DNA from: Hymenobacter glacieicola
GTDB lineage: Bacteria > Bacteroidota > Bacteroidia > Cytophagales > Hymenobacteraceae
Length of the DNA stretch: 64,000 nucleotides
Assembly (NCBI RefSeq): GCF_014640315.1
Contig: NZ_BMGS01000006.1
Coordinates: 62,001-126,000, forward strand
Reading direction: 5' to 3'
Shown: positions 24,790 through 32,821 of the stretch, piece by piece
Numbering within the stretch: the stretch's first letter is position 1
How the letters are laid out: each line of letters starts with the position of its first letter
The notes under the pieces: generated by a model
Database searches by the model: none
What the model was told of the DNA's origin: nothing
What the model saw: the letters and a program-made list of their open reading frames with translations, nothing else
Position numbers and translations under genes: made by a program

Positions 24790-27114
24790 ATGGTAAACTT
24801 CTTCGCTGCTGCCCGCCTTGCTTTTCTTTGGATAGTAGTAACCGCGGGCCTGTTGGCTGCCGGCGCGGCGCGGGGGCAGCCGGCCCAGGGGCCCGATGTG
24901 GTGCAGTGGGTGAACCCGCTGATGGGTACCGATTCCAAGCCCGAGCTGTCCAACGGCAACACCTACCCAGCCATTGCCCTGCCCTGGGGCATGAACTTCT
25001 GGCTGCCGCAAACCGGCAAAATGGGCAGCGGCTGGGCCTACCAGTACTCGGCCGACAAGATTCGGGGGTTCAAGCAAACCCACCAGCCCTCGCCCTGGAT
25101 GAACGACTACGGGCAGTTTGCCCTCATGCCCATCACCGGGCAGCCGCGCTTCGAGGAGGACGCCCGGGCCAGCTGGTTTTCGCACAAGGCCGAAACCGCC
25201 ACGCCCTACTACTACCGCGTGTACCTCGCCGACCACGACGTAACCACGGAAATTGCGCCCACCGAGCGCGCGGCCCGCTTCCGGTTTACATTCCCTAAGA
25301 CCGACAGCGCCTATGTGGTGCTCGATGCCCTGGACAAAGGCTCCTACGTGAAGCTGCTACCCCAGCAAAACAAGATTATCGGGTACACTACCCGCAACAG
25401 CAAGGGCGTACCGCCGAACTTCAAGAATTACTTCGTGCTGGAGTTTGACCGGCCTTTCACCAGCACGGCCATTTACCAGGATAAAAAGCTGGATACAAGT
25501 GGCCTGGAGGCCCAGGCCAATCACACCGGCGCCGTCGTCGGTTTCCGGACGCGCAAGGGCGAGCAGGTGAACGTGCGCGTGGCCTCATCCTTTATCAGCC
25601 CCGAGCAAGCGGAGCTTAACCTGTGGGAAATTGGGGCGGATGATTTCGAGGCCGTGAAGCAAAAGGCCCGGCAGGCCTGGAACCAGCAGCTTGGCCGCAT
25701 TCAAGTGGAGGGCGGCTCCGATGATCAGCTGCGCACGTTTTACTCGTGCCTGTACCGCTCCCTGCTGTTTCCGCGCAAGTTTTACGAGTTGGATGCCGCC
25801 GGCAAGCCCGTGCACTACAGCCCCTACAACGGGCAGGTACTGCCGGGCTACCTCTATACCGATACGGGCTTCTGGGATACGTTCCGGGCCCTGTTTCCCT
25901 TCCTGAACCTGATGTACCCGAGCGTAAATGCCCAGGTGCAGGAAGGGCTGGTGAATGCCTACCTGGAAGGCGGCTGGCTGCCGGAGTGGGGCAGCCCCGG
26001 CTACCGCAACGTGATGATTGGCAACAACTCGGCCTCGGTGGTGGCTGATGCCTACCTGAAAGGCGGGCGCGGCTACGACATCAACAAGCTCTACGAGGCC
26101 CTGGTGCACGGGGCCAACAACGCCGGTCCGCTGCAGGCCGTGGGCCGGGCCGGTGCGGACTATTATAACAAGCTGGGCTACGTGCCCTACGACGTCAAAA
26201 TCAACGAAAACGCGGCCCGCACCCTGGAATACGCCTACGACGACTTCACGATTTATCAGCTGGCCAAAGCTCTGGGCCGCCCGCAAAAGGAAGTCAACCT
26301 CTACGCCAAGCGCAGCCAGAACTACCGCAACCTGTTCGACAAGCAAACCGGCCTGATGCGGGGCAAAAACCAGAACGGGAAGTTTCAGGCCCCCTTTAAC
26401 CCCTTCAAGTGGGGCGACGCCTTCACCGAAGGCAACAGCTGGCACTACACCTGGTCAGTGTTTCATGACGTGCAGGGCCTGATGGATCTGATGGGCGGTG
26501 CCAAGCCCTTCGTAGCCACCCTGGACACGGTGTTTACCCTGGCGCCGGTGTTCGATGAATCGTACTACGGCTCCGTGATTCATGAGATTCGCGAGATGCA
26601 GATTGCGGGCATGGGCAACTACGCCCACGGCAACCAGCCCATTCAGCACATGGTGTACCTCTACAACTACGCCGGCCAGCCCTGGAAAGCGCAGTACTGG
26701 GCCCGCGAAGTGCTCAACCGCCTCTACCAGCCCACCCCCGACGGCTACTGCGGCGACGAAGACAACGGCCAGACCTCGGCGTGGTACGTGTTTTCAGCCC
26801 TGGGTTTCTATCCCGTATGCCCCGGCACCGACCAGTACGTGCTGGGCGCCCCGCTCTTTAAAAAGGTAACGCTGCAGCTGGAAAACGGCCGCCAGGTGGT
26901 GCTCAGCGCGCCCAACAACAGCGCCGATAACCGCTACATCCGTGGCCTGCAGTTCAACGGCCAAGCCTACAACTACAACTGGCTGAGCCACCAGGCCTTG
27001 CTGCAAGGCGCCACCCTGGATTTCGACATGGCCCCTACCCCCACCACTACCCGAGGAACCACCCCAGAGGCCGCGCCCTACTCCTTCAGCAAGCCTAAAA
27101 AAGGACGTAAGTAG
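24790..27114 (+). CDS. GH92 family alpha-1,2-mannosidase, secreted
   Basis: 774 residues from the ATG at 24790; a GTG at 24760 would add 10 residues before the signal peptide. The signal peptide (MVNFFAAARLAFLWIVV, cleavage near GAARGQ) precedes the N-terminal beta domain with VNPLMGTDSKPELSNGNTYP and ALPWGMNFWLPQTG. The (alpha/alpha)6 catalytic domain has DTGFWDTFRALFPFL, HEIREMQIAGMGNYAHGNQP with the probable acid Glu, and GYCGDEDNGQTSAWYVFSALG with the two aspartates that coordinate with calcium in this family. These exo-enzymes remove mannose from glycoprotein or yeast mannans in the periplasm. No susC/susD pair or other glycosidase is adjacent, so it is not in a typical utilisation locus. 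Confidence 0.95.
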   Translation: MVNFFAAARLAFLWIVVTAGLLAAGAARGQPAQGPDVVQWVNPLMGTDSKPELSNGNTYPAIALPWGMNFWLPQTGKMGSGWAYQYSADKIRGFKQTHQPSPWMNDYGQFALMPITGQPRFEEDARASWFSHKAETATPYYYRVYLADHDVTTEIAPTERAARFRFTFPKTDSAYVVLDALDKGSYVKLLPQQNKIIGYTTRNSKGVPPNFKNYFVLEFDRPFTSTAIYQDKKLDTSGLEAQANHTGAVVGFRTRKGEQVNVRVASSFISPEQAELNLWEIGADDFEAVKQKARQAWNQQLGRIQVEGGSDDQLRTFYSCLYRSLLFPRKFYELDAAGKPVHYSPYNGQVLPGYLYTDTGFWDTFRALFPFLNLMYPSVNAQVQEGLVNAYLEGGWLPEWGSPGYRNVMIGNNSASVVADAYLKGGRGYDINKLYEALVHGANNAGPLQAVGRAGADYYNKLGYVPYDVKINENAARTLEYAYDDFTIYQLAKALGRPQKEVNLYAKRSQNYRNLFDKQTGLMRGKNQNGKFQAPFNPFKWGDAFTEGNSWHYTWSVFHDVQGLMDLMGGAKPFVATLDTVFTLAPVFDESYYGSVIHEIREMQIAGMGNYAHGNQPIQHMVYLYNYAGQPWKAQYWAREVLNRLYQPTPDGYCGDEDNGQTSAWYVFSALGFYPVCPGTDQYVLGAPLFKKVTLQLENGRQVVLSAPNNSADNRYIRGLQFNGQAYNYNWLSHQALLQGATLDFDMAPTPTTTRGTTPEAAPYSFSKPKKGRK

Positions 27115-27190
27115 AAAGGCAATAGATTCAGCTCAGGCCGATTGGGTAGTACAACCTGGCCTAGGGTCTGTGGACAGTAACTAAAACAGC

Positions 27191-27287
27191 ACGTCATGCT
27201 GAGCTTGTCGAAGCATTTCTACCGCTGGCTAACTCCTGTCGTGAGGACGAAGCGGTAGAGATGCTTCGACAAGCTCAGCATGACGGT
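27191..27287. repeat. Palindromic repeat, family A (A7)
   Basis: Arms ACGTCATGCTGAGCTTGTCG and CGACAAGCTCAGCATGACGG with core GAAGCAT(T/C)TCTACCGC. The loop begins TGGCTAACTCCT, and TACCGCTGGCTAACTCCT is repeated exactly at the right end of the window. GTGGACAGTAAC precedes it, as for A2. The rest of the 289-base gap (27115-27403) holds nothing else that I recognise. Confidence 0.85.
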
Positions 27288-27403
27288 GGTTTATCTTAGT
27301 CTCTACACCCAAGAGCGGGTTATCTTGCTCTACACCCTAAGAACAGGGATTAGTGCAGCTGAGAATAGTGCCGAGGATAGAGGATATAGGGGTAGCCGCC
27401 CTT

Positions 27404-28276
27404 TCAAAAACGCCCTTGAACCAGAGGCGTGCCTTGCAGGGCCTGCAGAAACAGCAAGGCCACTAGAGCGGCGTAGAGCGCGGCACCCAGCCAGGTCAGA
27501 AGCACGGCGCGCCGGGGGAGCCAGCGGCTGATAACCCAGCCGAGCAAGGGCACCACTTGCAAGGAATGCAGGCCTAGGAAATGGGCAATGCGCAGGTCGC
27601 CGGCGCGGGTGCTCCAGCCCAGGCCGGGTAGGCCGGGTCCACCATCGGGGGCGCCCACGGTGTGCTGGTTCAGGTGAATCATCATGCCGCCCAGCAGGCT
27701 GCCGAGCAGGAATAGCAGTAGGCCCAGGCGCACGCCCCACACGTAGCCCGCCGGGCCGTGGGGGCGGTGCCGCCACACCAGCAACAGGGCCCAGATGGTA
27801 GCAACCGTGTTTACCACAATCATGACGCCCATCACGCTGAAGATCATGCCATCTAGTGGGGTAGCGCCGTTGAAGTGCGAGGTAGTACCGCGGGCCGCCT
27901 GGGTTACGATGCACACCATTTCCGCTACCATACTCACGCCCACCGCCCAGCTGATGCGCCGCACGGCCCGCTGAGCTGGGGCCGGCAGGTCGGCTAGCAG
28001 CCAAGCCAGCGTCCAGAGGTAAAGCAGCCCCGACACGGCAAACTTGGCTGGCTTCACCCACACGGGCAGGCCCGTAACTACGCGGTTATCAAAGGGCAGC
28101 ACCACCAGGGCCATCAGCAGAAACCCCACGTGCAGCCACCCACTCCACGATAGGATGGGATTGACGCGGTGCAGCACCCGCAGCCAATCAGCGGCGTAGG
28201 CCCGCACCGAAACCCGTGGGCGGCTGGCAGGCGAAACCGGGACCATCGTCATTTTCAGAGGCAGGGAAGCAGACAT
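27404..28276 (-). CDS. Multi-pass membrane protein of unknown function
   Basis: 290 residues with about seven membrane helices, beginning near WSGWLHVGFLLMALVVLPF. Conserved-looking polar positions inside helices include VWVKPAKFAVSG, SHFNGATPLDGMIFSVMG, GGMMIHLNQHTVG and RIAHFLGLHSLQVVPLLGWV. The several buried histidines suggest a metal- or haem-binding or redox role, but I do not recognise a family. It starts 12 bases after the ABA4-like gene and is surely co-transcribed with it. Confidence 0.75.
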   Translation of the reverse strand: MSASLPLKMTMVPVSPASRPRVSVRAYAADWLRVLHRVNPILSWSGWLHVGFLLMALVVLPFDNRVVTGLPVWVKPAKFAVSGLLYLWTLAWLLADLPAPAQRAVRRISWAVGVSMVAEMVCIVTQAARGTTSHFNGATPLDGMIFSVMGVMIVVNTVATIWALLLVWRHRPHGPAGYVWGVRLGLLLFLLGSLLGGMMIHLNQHTVGAPDGGPGLPGLGWSTRAGDLRIAHFLGLHSLQVVPLLGWVISRWLPRRAVLLTWLGAALYAALVALLFLQALQGTPLVQGRF

Positions 28277-28288
28277 ACAAACAACCGA

Positions 28289-28750
28289 TTACTGCGCGAG
28301 AGAGGAAGCTGGAGCCGAAACTTCGCGGCCGTAGAAGCGCCGCACCAGGCTGTAGAGCAGTAGCCCCACCGGCCCCAACAGAAACGTAAGCAGCAAGCAG
28401 GGCACCAGCAGCCCGTGCGGCACGCCGCGCCGCCGGGCATCCAGGCTTTCCCAGATGCCCAGGCTCATATCAAAGCACAGATAATGCACCCAGCCCGCCA
28501 GCAGCCCCCACGGGTTGCGGAACAAAGCGGTTACTTCGGCCAGGGAGTTGAATCCGCCTTCGGCGGCGTGTGGGCCCAGGTAGTGCGCCCCAATCAGCAG
28601 GGCGTAGGCCGCGGCCAGCAGCAGGGGTATGGCGCCGCTCAGTACTACAGCCTGCGTGAGGCGCCAGCGCGGCGCTACCACCAACAGGGCCCAGCCTAGC
28701 AGGGCAACCGTGTTGGCCAGGGAAAACAGGGGTTCGGGGTGCAGAAGCAT
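28289..28750 (-). CDS. ABA4-like (DUF4281) membrane protein
   Basis: 153 residues with four helices. Matches to the ABA4-like family are the start LFSLANTVALLGWALLV, the central GGFNSLAEVTALFRNPWGLLAGWVHYL and CFDMSLGIWESLDARRRG, and the final PCLLLTFLLGPVGLLLYSL. In plants ABA4 is required for neoxanthin formation; bacterial homologues are widespread but of unknown function. Hymenobacter-type bacteria are carotenoid-pigmented, which makes a pigment role conceivable, without direct evidence. It heads a two-gene operon with the membrane protein at 27404-28276. Confidence 0.88.
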   Translation of the reverse strand: MLLHPEPLFSLANTVALLGWALLVVAPRWRLTQAVVLSGAIPLLLAAAYALLIGAHYLGPHAAEGGFNSLAEVTALFRNPWGLLAGWVHYLCFDMSLGIWESLDARRRGVPHGLLVPCLLLTFLLGPVGLLLYSLVRRFYGREVSAPASSLAQ

Positions 28751-28902
28751 AACGAGTGCGGCCTGATGAGGCCGTAAACATGCATGAAAAGCGGGTGGCC
28801 GCCGCCGACAATCGGGGCGAAGCAGCCGGTAGCACTGGTGAAGCGTACGGGGTAGCCGGGTGAGTTGAGGGGGCCGCGTACAACCAAGCCTGCCGGAAGG
28901 CG

Positions 28903-28910
28903 TATTTTTG
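28903..28910 (+). promoter_or_regulatory. Consensus -7 element TATTTTTG
   Basis: A perfect TAnnTTTG match 4 bases before the GTG at 28915. No TTG lies at the expected -33 distance. If used, transcription would start at or beside the GTG codon, giving a leaderless message. Confidence 0.45.
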
Positions 28911-28914
28911 CGTT

Positions 28915-29613
28915 GTGGAAGCTGTTTGTTTACCCCGTTTTCTGGCCTTGGCTGGTGTGCTGCTGCTGGCCGCCCCAGCCGCCGCGGCAGCCAGCCCGCC
29001 CCCCGCCGAAGATAGTACTTTTGTGCGTCAGGCCCACCGCCGCGTCGTCTTTCAGCTAGACCAGCGCTTTTCCATTCTTAATGGCAAAGTGGTGGGCATT
29101 AATGGCGTAAAAGGGGGCGTTGAATGGCGCGGCCGCTGGCGGGCGGGCCTGGGCGTGTACCGCCTCTCCGGCGGGGTGCCTACCCGTATTGCCCAGCCCG
29201 AAGGTACCCCACCCGGCACCCGCGACGAGGTCCGGTTTCGCTACCTGGCTGCCTACGGCGAGTACGTGTTTATTGGCAACCCGCGCTGGGAGCTAAGCAC
29301 GCCGCTGCAGCTAGGAGCCGGCAGCTACTACACCAAATACTACTACCCCGACGGCGGCGTGCGGCGCACCAACAGCCAGGTCTTGTTCCTGCTTGAGCCA
29401 TCCATTGGAGCCCACTACCGCATTTTTCGCTGGATTGGGGTGGGCGCCGGCGCGGGCTACCGGCAGGTGTGGGCCGCCGGCAAGCAACCCGAAGATGATA
29501 TGAGCGGCATCATTTTCTTTGGGCGTGTCAAGCTGTTTCTCGGCGACCTAATTAAGGTAGCGCGCGGCCACGAGCGGCTGTTCTCCCAGCAAGGCCTGAA
29601 GTTAGAAAAGTAA
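28915..29613 (+). CDS. Outer-membrane beta-barrel-like protein, exported
   Basis: 232 residues from a GTG. The signal peptide (MEAVCLPRFLALAGVLLLAA, cleavage after an Ala-rich stretch near residue 26) uses Arg8 as its only positive charge, which favours this start over a GTG 14 codons later. The mature part alternates polar and aromatic residues as in small outer-membrane barrels: EWRGRWRAGLGVYRLSGG, YGEYVFIGNPRWELSTPLQLG, SIGAHYRIFRWIGVGAGAGYRQVW. The C-terminus is not the usual aromatic residue. Function unknown. Confidence 0.75.
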   Translation: MEAVCLPRFLALAGVLLLAAPAAAAASPPPAEDSTFVRQAHRRVVFQLDQRFSILNGKVVGINGVKGGVEWRGRWRAGLGVYRLSGGVPTRIAQPEGTPPGTRDEVRFRYLAAYGEYVFIGNPRWELSTPLQLGAGSYYTKYYYPDGGVRRTNSQVLFLLEPSIGAHYRIFRWIGVGAGAGYRQVWAAGKQPEDDMSGIIFFGRVKLFLGDLIKVARGHERLFSQQGLKLEK

Positions 29614-29639
29614 GCGCCGCTGACAGAGGTACTTAGTTG

Positions 29640-29713
29640 AAAGAACGCAGCAAAAGCAGCCCGTCCTCCTAGGCGGAAACCTCAGGAGGACGGGCTACTT
29701 TTGCTGCGTTCCG
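29640..29713. terminator. Bidirectional hairpin terminator
   Basis: Long arms GAACGCAGCAAAAGCAGCCC... and ...GGGCTACTTTTGCTGCGTTC enclose GTCCTCCT/AGGAGGAC. It lies between converging genes ending at 29613 and 29723 and could stop both transcripts. Confidence 0.7.
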
Positions 29714-29722
29714 TGTTGCTTT

Positions 29723-30154
29723 TTACCGCGAGCCGGCTACGCCTTTGGCCGACAGGGGCCGGCGCAGCACGTAGCGGCGCACATATTCGCTGGGCTCGCC
29801 TTTGGTGTAGTTGATGGGCTGCTCCAGAATCTGGACAATTTCCCAGCCCCGGCTACCCATGTAGTTCAGGGCGCTGATGGTGGTAGCAAATACCTGAATC
29901 TTGCCGGCCTCGCGCACTACCTGCTCCGAGCCGCCCAGCTTCTCGTAGCCGTAGCCGAAGTCCACGTATATGTCGCCGCTCTTTTCCTTTTCGGGCTTGC
30001 CGATGTTGACAAAGCCCGTGCGCATCAGCTCACAGAACTCGTAACGCTCGGCCTCGGCTTGCACCGGACGAACGGGCTGCGCCGTCTGCGCCTGAACGTG
30101 CCCGGCAGTAGCCAGCAGCGCGGCTGCCATCAGGGTAGGGAAGAAGTTTTTCAT
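29723..30154 (-). CDS. Small exported protein of unknown function
   Basis: 143 residues. The signal peptide MKNFFPTLMAAALLATAGHV is cleaved near VQAQ. The mature domain has YEFCELMRTGFVNIGKPEKE, DIYVDFGYGYEKLGGSEQVVRE and ALNYMGSRGWEIVQILEQP; the last phrase, NxxGxxGWEIVQ, is shared with a set of small Bacteroidota proteins in which a GWE motif ends a short beta-alpha unit. No catalytic residues are evident. The gap upstream (30155-30372) contains a degenerate family D copy. Confidence 0.8.
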   Translation of the reverse strand: MKNFFPTLMAAALLATAGHVQAQTAQPVRPVQAEAERYEFCELMRTGFVNIGKPEKEKSGDIYVDFGYGYEKLGGSEQVVREAGKIQVFATTISALNYMGSRGWEIVQILEQPINYTKGEPSEYVRRYVLRRPLSAKGVAGSR

Positions 30155-30262
30155 GGGGGTGATTGGTTGGTGGGGAGAGTTCAGTGAAAGTTTTTTCGGC
30201 CGAGAAGCAGGCGAAGGGAAGGTGAAATAATAGTGCGGCTACGTCTGCAAAGTACCAGGAAG

Positions 30263-30345
30263 CCTGTCATTGCAGCCAGCGGAAAGAATCTGGGCTTGCC
30301 AGTCGGCCACTTACCCTAGGTTCCTTTTGCTGGTCGCAAGGACAA
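30263..30345. repeat. Degenerate family D repeat (D3)
   Basis: TGTCATTGCAGCCAGCGGAA followed by AGAATCTGGG pairs imperfectly with TTCCTTTTGCTGGTCGCAAG. It has the layout of D1 and D2 but many mismatches, so it is an old copy. Confidence 0.45.
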
Positions 30346-30372
30346 TTCTGGTTGCTGTGCAGCTTAAAGGGC

Positions 30373-32550
30373 TTAGTTATAGTTGGGCAACAGGCGGTAG
30401 TGGCGGCCGTATTCCAGCATCTGTTCGGCGAAGTTGGTGGGATATTCCAGCTTCACGTCCACAATCTTGTCGCCTTGCTTTACGGGCACCAGCCGGGGCT
30501 GAATAAACCCGACGTAGGGCGCAATGTTCAGCTTTTGGTAGCGGGCCAGCACTTCCTTGTGCAGTATGGGGTCGACTTTCACCCCGTAGGTTTCAATCAA
30601 TGCCTTGCCGGCGGCGTAGTCGCCTTCGCTGGTGATGCGCTGCAGCTCCCGCAGCAGCTGCCCAAACAGGCCGCGCAGCTTCTCGTAGTCGTTGACGCGG
30701 AAGTAGGTGTTGCCCGCGCGGGTTACCTTTTCAATGACGTTGTCTTTGCGGCCTTTCTCCAGCACCCAGCGGGCCACCAGCTGGCGGTTGCGCATGTGGG
30801 CTTCTTCCACCGTCTCGCCAAATTGCAGGCGCACCAGCTGGGTCAGCAGGCCGTTGCGGATGTAGCTGTCGTACTCTGCTTTGGCCACGTCGGCGGAGGG
30901 CACCACGCCCAGCTGTATCAGCTTGGGGTCGGGGAGGTAGTAGAGGGCCACCAGGTCGGCGCGGGCTTCTTCCAGGGCTGAGGCGTAGCTTTTCAGGGTT
31001 TCCTTGGGCGTGCCCACGCCTTTGTTAATCTGCCCCGAGGCGTGCCCGATTACCTCGTGCATGTCGGTGTGTAGCTTGGCGGCCAGCTCCGAGTAGGTGC
31101 GCGCCCGTTGCTTTTCGGCTTCATCAACGGCAAACTCATCCAGCATACCGCCCGCCTCGGCCGCGTTGCTGGCCTCCACAATGTTGCCCAGCTGCACCGA
31201 TTTGGAGCCGTGCTCCTTCCGAATCCAGGTGGCATTGGGCAGGTTAATGCCGATGGGCGTTTTGGGGGCCGTCGCGCCGGCTTCCACCACCACGGTAATT
31301 ACCTTGGCCGTAATGCCCACCACGTTTTGCTTGCGGTGCTGGGCCAGAATGGGCGAATGATCCTCGAACCACTGGGCCTCTTTGCCAATGGCCTGAATGC
31401 GCTTGGTGGCCTCTAAATCCTTGAACGACACCACCGACTCGTAGGCCGCGCGGTAGCCCAGCGGGTCGCCGTACACTTCAATAAAACCGTTTACTACGTC
31501 CGTTCTCGACTTGGTGTCGTGCACCCAGGCCACGTTGTACTCGTCCCACTTTTTCAGGTCGCCGGTCTGGTAGAACTCCACCAGCTTGCGCAGGGCCAGC
31601 TCCTGCTCGGGCGTTTCGGCCACGGCGGCGGCCTTGTTGAGCCAGTACACCACCTTGGTCAGGGCCGCGCCGTACATGCCCTCCGTAAACCAGGCCCGCT
31701 CCACAATGCGGCTCTGCCTGTCTTTCACCAGCTTGGAGTTGAGGCCGTAGGAAATGGGCTGGGGGTCTTTCTTGTTGATTTTCTTGCGGTAAAAGGCCTC
31801 TACCTCAGTCTGGGTCATGCCCTCGTAGTAGTTGTTGGCCGAGGTTTTGACCATGTCTTTGCCCGCCTCCTGATTTACCCGCTTGGGGGCCACGCTGGGG
31901 TCGAAGAGAATGGGTTTCAGGGTGGCCAAAAACTTGGTTACCGACTCGCCCGGCTCCAGGGGCAGCTTTTTGGCATCAGTAGCAAACACCAACTCCCGGA
32001 AATACTCGGGTGTGCATTCAGGCGTAAACTTGCGGGTGCTGTAGTGGTGATGAATGCCGTTGCTGAACCACACGCGCTTGGCGTAGGTGGCAAACTTTTC
32101 GGCCTGGGCTATCTGCTGCTGGTTGGTGCTGGCCGTGCGGCGCTCCTCGTTGGCCGGCCAGAGGGCCTCCACGGTGCGGCGCACCCGCAGGTTATGCCGG
32201 TAGTTCTGGTCGTAGGTAATGTCGCGCCCGCTCAGGGCCGCCTCGTAGAGATAGTAGAGCAGCTCCTTCTGGCGGGGCTCCAGCTCCTCAAAGCCGGGTA
32301 CCTGGTAGCGCAGAATCCGCAGGTCGGCAAACTGCTCCGTTACTATCTGAAAGGGCGGAGTAGCCGGGGCCAGTGGGGCCACCGGAGTCGATTCTTCCGG
32401 CGCAGCTGCCGCAGCCAGTTGCCCCACGGCCTCCGTGGTAGCACTGGTTACGGCCGCGGTAGGGGTGGTGGGGCGGGAGGTGCTGGCGCAGCCGCTACCC
32501 AACTGGGCTAGGAGCAGGAAAGTAGCCGCCGAAAAACGCGTATGACTCAT
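30373..32550 (-). CDS. Dipeptidyl-peptidase III-like zinc peptidase (M49), lipoprotein
   Basis: 725 residues. The lipoprotein signal ends in LGSGC with lipidation at Cys21, followed by a Thr/Ala/Pro-rich tether of about 45 residues. The M49 zinc motif HEVIGH is near residue 497 (usual form HELLGH), and EEARADLVALYYLPD supplies the third ligand and conserved EEARAD. GYGVQGP-type motifs are absent, so this is not a fusion. DPP III releases dipeptides from short peptides; this one would be anchored in the envelope, unlike the cytosolic eukaryotic enzyme. Length and motifs fit the bacterial family. Confidence 0.93.
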   Translation of the reverse strand: MSHTRFSAATFLLLAQLGSGCASTSRPTTPTAAVTSATTEAVGQLAAAAAPEESTPVAPLAPATPPFQIVTEQFADLRILRYQVPGFEELEPRQKELLYYLYEAALSGRDITYDQNYRHNLRVRRTVEALWPANEERRTASTNQQQIAQAEKFATYAKRVWFSNGIHHHYSTRKFTPECTPEYFRELVFATDAKKLPLEPGESVTKFLATLKPILFDPSVAPKRVNQEAGKDMVKTSANNYYEGMTQTEVEAFYRKKINKKDPQPISYGLNSKLVKDRQSRIVERAWFTEGMYGAALTKVVYWLNKAAAVAETPEQELALRKLVEFYQTGDLKKWDEYNVAWVHDTKSRTDVVNGFIEVYGDPLGYRAAYESVVSFKDLEATKRIQAIGKEAQWFEDHSPILAQHRKQNVVGITAKVITVVVEAGATAPKTPIGINLPNATWIRKEHGSKSVQLGNIVEASNAAEAGGMLDEFAVDEAEKQRARTYSELAAKLHTDMHEVIGHASGQINKGVGTPKETLKSYASALEEARADLVALYYLPDPKLIQLGVVPSADVAKAEYDSYIRNGLLTQLVRLQFGETVEEAHMRNRQLVARWVLEKGRKDNVIEKVTRAGNTYFRVNDYEKLRGLFGQLLRELQRITSEGDYAAGKALIETYGVKVDPILHKEVLARYQKLNIAPYVGFIQPRLVPVKQGDKIVDVKLEYPTNFAEQMLEYGRHYRLLPNYN

Positions 32551-32612
32551 TGATTAGGTACAGGGTGGGAAGTTGTACAAATCAACGGATAATTTCACAT
32601 AGCGAAGGCGAG

Positions 32613-32821
32613 ATGGTGAAATAGTGAGTGAGTGAAGTAGGATCAGGGCGAGGGTACTCGTATAAGCGGCCTGTCATCTTGCGCTTGCGAAGAACCTTCT
32701 CACGGTGGAGCACCAGTCGAGTGAACGACTCGTTCAGGCGTGAGAATGTGCCTCGCAAGCGCAAGATGACAAACGGTTTAGTTACTTCACTCATTCACTC
32801 ACTCACTCACCACCTCACCAT
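32613..32821. repeat. Nested repeat: family F hairpin inside family G arms
   Basis: Family F (32671-32772): CTGTCATCTTGCGCTTGCGA and TCGCAAGCGCAAGATGACA with AACCTTCTCAC / GTGAGAATGT inside. Outer arms are GATGGTGAAATAGTGAGTGA (from 32613) and TCACTCACTCACCACCTCAC (towards 32818), including an (ACTC)n microsatellite. The right outer arm overlaps the stop of menE. Confidence 0.7.

Noticed and set aside
31519..32511. Plus-strand frame of 330 codons within the DPP III gene
   Set aside because: Shadow of the M49 peptidase on the opposite strand; no motif or promoter.
30373..32550. Metallopeptidase M49 gene as a fused two-domain protein because of its long N-terminal tether
   Set aside because: The first 65 residues are a lipoprotein signal and a disordered Thr/Ala/Pro linker, not a second domain.
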